Below the pieces are notes generated by a model. The model did no database searches, was not told the origin of the DNA, and worked only from the letters and a program-made list of their open reading frames with translations. A stretch of DNA of 34,175 nt from Bacteroidota bacterium (lineage in GTDB: Bacteria; Bacteroidota; Bacteroidia; Chitinophagales; Chitinophagaceae). The position numbers and the translations under genes were made by a program. Shown piece by piece: positions 34,062 through 34,175 of the stretch. Positions within the stretch are counted from its first letter, which is position 1; each line of letters opens with the position of its first letter. Location: assembly GCA_016868815.1 (NCBI GenBank), contig VGFQ01000020.1:1-34175 (forward strand), given 5' to 3'.

Positions 34062-34175
34062 ATGCCCCGTTCCGTCAACGCCGTCGCCTCCAAGGCCCGC
34101 CGCAAACGCATCCTCAAACAGGCCAAAGGCTTCTATGGCAAGCGCAAGAATGTCTTCACAGTCGCCAAAAATGTC
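34062..34175 (+). CDS. rplT: 50S ribosomal protein L20, N-terminal part (cut by the right edge)
   Basis: 38 residues from the ATG at 34062 to the window end, in frame throughout. [20 protein letters not shown] followed by [10 protein letters not shown] is the conserved L20 N-terminal extension that threads into 23S rRNA. The remaining two thirds lie outside the window. Confidence 0.96.
   Translation, partial: MPRSVNAVASKARRKRILKQAKGFYGKRKNVFTVAKNV

Overview
The window looks like a chromosomal segment of a fairly GC-rich member of the Bacteroidota, probably the Chitinophagia/Chitinophagaceae (inference). Several families typical of that phylum are present: DUF4270, DUF5686, GSCFA, a fused SpmA/SpmB protein, a short glycogen-synthase-like protein, TonB-dependent receptors with an N-terminal CarboxypepD_reg-like domain, and lipoproteins. 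Starts generally lack Shine-Dalgarno sequences. Many genes are preceded by the Bacteroidota -7 element TAnnTTTG, here often TACCTTTG. I see no rRNA, tRNA, CRISPR array, prophage or transposase. No stretch above 300 bp lacks a gene; the longest gaps (about 150-210 bp) hold promoters and small dyads.

Region 1-7.5 kb (all minus strand): a flippase-like membrane protein and RfaE2 (overlapping ATGA junction), polyphosphate kinase Ppk1, a short Ppx/GppA phosphatase with its own promoter, an ALDH7-type aldehyde dehydrogenase, and the N-terminal part of a secreted subtilisin-like protease that runs off the left edge. Region 7.6-13.7 kb (plus strand): a degenerate GT5 glycogen-synthase-like protein, a DUF4270 lipoprotein, MetK, a NUDIX hydrolase overlapping RlmB, and a GSCFA protein. 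Region 13.8-17.5 kb: MiaE (minus) diverging from a penicillin-acylase-family Ntn hydrolase and a small membrane protein.

Region 17.45-18.5 kb is an AT-rich island carrying one FkbM-type methyltransferase gene. It is clearly different in composition from its surroundings and is the best candidate for horizontal acquisition. Region 18.5-27.2 kb: a DUF5686 outer-membrane protein, the tRNA U34 hydroxylase TrhO, PurC (minus), and a TonB receptor paired with a two-FAS1 lipoprotein that ends in a strong intrinsic terminator. Region 27.2-34.2 kb: YchF (minus), a tight plus-strand run of fused SpmAB, lipoprotein, FolB and a TPR protein, then an M1 metallopeptidase, and finally rpmI and the start of rplT at the right edge.

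Most of the window is housekeeping and envelope biology. The items most worth a second look are: the degenerate glycogen-synthase/DUF4270 pair, the TonB-receptor/FAS1-lipoprotein pair without SusD, the FkbM island, the -7 elements lying almost on the start codon (possible leaderless mRNAs), the competing hairpins just before metK, and the fused SpmAB in a lineage not known to sporulate. I cannot claim a proven new system from the sequence alone.
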